Positions 20,281 through 21,568 of a stretch of DNA of 21,568 nucleotides are shown here, piece after piece; position 1 is the first letter of the stretch, and each line of letters opens with the position of its first letter. Position numbers and translations under genes: made by a program. The stretch spans positions 1 to 21,568 of the forward strand of contig JAGLBF010000031.1 of assembly GCA_018260375.1 (NCBI GenBank). The letters run 5' to 3'. This DNA is from Deinococcus sp. (GTDB taxonomy: Bacteria; Deinococcota; Deinococci; Deinococcales; Deinococcaceae). The notes under the pieces are model-generated. The model made no database searches. It was not told the origin of the DNA and was given only the letters and a program-made list of their open reading frames with translations.

Positions 20281-21390
20281 ATGCCCAATACGGCCTTACC
20301 AGACACCGTGTACCAGAATGTGATTAAACCCGTGCTTTTCCGGCTAGATGCTGAGCAAGTTCACCACTTTGTGCTGAGCGCCCTTCAGCGGGCAGGTCAG
20401 GTGCCAGGGCTTCACCGCGCCGTAGCCCACTATGCCATGCCTACTGAAGCGGCGCTGCGCCAGCGGATCTGGGGTCAGCGCTTTGTCTCGCCACTGGGTC
20501 TGGCGGCTGGACTCGATAAAAACGGTGAAGCTATCACCATGTTTTCTGCGCTGGGCTTCGGGTTTATAGAGGTCGGCACCGTGACCCCAAAGCCGCAGCC
20601 AGGCAACACCCTGCCGCGCCTCTTTCGGCTGCCCTCTGACCAGGCTCTGATCAACCGCATGGGCTTTAATAACCGTGGTGTAGCGGCGCTGGCCAAGCAG
20701 TTGCAGGGTGATCACCGTGTGCCGATTTGGACCAACATTGGCAAAAATAAAGATACCCCCAACGAACAGGCTGTAGATGATTACCGCGCCGCTATTCGTG
20801 CTCTGTACCCGCAAGCAGACGGCTTTGTGGTCAATGTCAGCAGCCCCAACACGCCTCATTTGCGGGCTCTGCAACAGGCCGATGAACTGAACGACTTGCT
20901 GCGTGCCGTGCTGCACGAAGCCGAGATGCTGAGGGTAGAGTCTCTGCGCCCCGCCTTGCCTGTGCTGGTCAAACTGGCTCCTGACCTGAGTGACACCGAC
21001 TTTGCCGCCAGTGTCGCCGCTGCCCAAAGTGCAGGCGTGTCGGGCCTGATCATTGCCAATACCACCCTCAGCCGCGAGGGGTTACGCAGCCCTGAGCGCC
21101 GGCAAGCGGGCGGCCTGAGCGGTAAACCTCTGGCACAGCGCAGCACCGAGCTGGTACGCCGCGCCTACAACCAGACGGGCGGCAAGCTACCGATTGTGGG
21201 CGTAGGCGGCATTTTTAGCGCACAAGATGCCTACATCAAAATCAAAGCGGGGGCCAGCTTGATCGAGCTGTACACCGCCCTCATTTACCAGGGGCCAGGG
21301 CTGCCCAGCCGCATCAACGCCGAGCTGGTCAAGCTGCTGCATGCCGATGGGCTGGGCCACATCAGCCAGGCGATTGGCGCAGAAGCCTGA
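20281..21390 (+). CDS. pyrD: Dihydroorotate dehydrogenase (quinone), class 2
   Basis: The 369-residue FMN enzyme oxidises dihydroorotate to orotate in pyrimidine synthesis, passing electrons to quinone at the membrane. The N-terminal helical extension (YQNVIKPVLFRLDAEQVHHF) marks class 2, the membrane-associated type. FMN and substrate motifs follow: SPLGLAAGLDKNGE, IEVGTVTPKPQPGN, INRMGFNNRG, and VNVSSPNTPHLRALQ with the Ser that serves as catalytic base in class 2. VKLAPDLSDTD, IIANTTLSREGL and the C-terminal IVGVGGIFSAQDAYIKIKAG with SLIELYTALIYQGP complete the barrel. Length and order are normal. Its stop codon TGA is also the first bases of a repeat (TGATACAGATTCC). Confidence 0.97.
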   Translation: MPNTALPDTVYQNVIKPVLFRLDAEQVHHFVLSALQRAGQVPGLHRAVAHYAMPTEAALRQRIWGQRFVSPLGLAAGLDKNGEAITMFSALGFGFIEVGTVTPKPQPGNTLPRLFRLPSDQALINRMGFNNRGVAALAKQLQGDHRVPIWTNIGKNKDTPNEQAVDDYRAAIRALYPQADGFVVNVSSPNTPHLRALQQADELNDLLRAVLHEAEMLRVESLRPALPVLVKLAPDLSDTDFAASVAAAQSAGVSGLIIANTTLSREGLRSPERRQAGGLSGKPLAQRSTELVRRAYNQTGGKLPIVGVGGIFSAQDAYIKIKAGASLIELYTALIYQGPGLPSRINAELVKLLHADGLGHISQAIGAEA

Positions 21391-21475
21391 TACAGATTCC
21401 AACTTGAACCTTCTTAAAAACACGGTGAAATCCGGAAGGCGGGTGTAGGAAAAAGTATGCATGTCGTGGTAGAGA
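21389..21475 (+). repeat. Degenerate family A/B repeat overlapping the pyrD stop
   Basis: GATACAGATTCCAACTTGAACC matches, in pieces, the reverse complement of 13741-13775 and the start of family A; GTAGGAAAAAGTATG recalls 13098-13112. It begins inside the pyrD stop codon. Confidence 0.55.
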
Positions 21476-21519
21476 AGCGCAGGTGGCGCTTTCCTAACTG
21501 TGTTTCTCTACTAATAAGA

Positions 21520-21568
21520 ATTACGGAAAATTAGTTATAAGTATATCTTCTTAGTTTGCCATAGGGCA
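21520..21568 (+). repeat. AT-rich dispersed repeat family C, copy 3, cut by window end
   Basis: It matches 13804-13852 from ATTACGGAAAATTAG to CCATAGGGCA with one difference seen by eye, and 21534-21568 matches 1-35. The rest lies beyond the window. Confidence 0.85.

Noticed and set aside
20052..20327. 91-codon plus-strand frame before pyrD
   Set aside because: It starts with GTG without a promoter or ribosome site, overlaps the pyrD start in another frame and shows no domain.
20344..21027. 227-codon minus-strand frame inside pyrD
   Set aside because: pyrD is unmistakable on the other strand; the antisense product shows no family motifs.

Overview
The window looks like chromosomal DNA from the genus Deinococcus. 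The evidence is a Taq-like DNA polymerase I without proofreading residues, a bacilliredoxin (the bacillithiol pathway), a tRNA nucleotidyltransferase that looks like the CC-adding half of a split CCA system, a LolA-like envelope protein, and many dispersed short repeats carrying the motif ATACGGATTCC. Many genes also have a -10 hexamer exactly 7 nt before the start codon and no Shine-Dalgarno sequence, the leaderless-mRNA layout known from Deinococcus. No rRNA, tRNA, CRISPR array, transposase or phage structural gene was seen.

Layout. 1-1657: an AT-rich repeat copy and a leucine-rich-repeat-variant protein (+). 1783-5566 (-): a GH13 amylase, a tRNA nucleotidyltransferase and a LolA-like protein. 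5693-6262: a purine-type phosphoribosyltransferase (+). 6320-7111: a small lipoprotein gene between two inverted copies of a roughly 130 bp repeat. 7309-10206: a three-gene operon (+) encoding a duplicated DUF4388-like protein, a small HTH plus GPI-motif protein, and a membrane HAMP protein with an N-terminal soluble head; this is the best candidate for an undescribed signalling system. 10373-13054: polA. 13109-14040: a dense block of repeats around one small acidic ORF. 14081-15152: a mini-ORF, rsmD and coaD, joined by two ATGA overlaps. 15317-16412 (-): prfB with an intact programmed +1 frameshift site, divergent from a bacilliredoxin gene with a colicin-immunity-like tail (16602-17243). 17461-19259 (-): a WYL regulator followed by two VOC-fold genes and a third cut short at a repeat. 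19588-19947: a four-helix membrane protein. 20281-21390: pyrD. The window ends in another copy of the repeat it starts with.

Functionally it is a mix of housekeeping genes (replication, translation termination, tRNA 3'-end synthesis, rRNA methylation, CoA and pyrimidine synthesis) and accessory signalling, envelope and stress genes. Intergenic spaces are largely filled by four or more interrelated repeat families that often touch stop codons. In one repeat copy the 13-nt loop of a conserved hairpin is exactly inverted relative to two other copies.

All family assignments are from motif recognition by eye; no database search was run.
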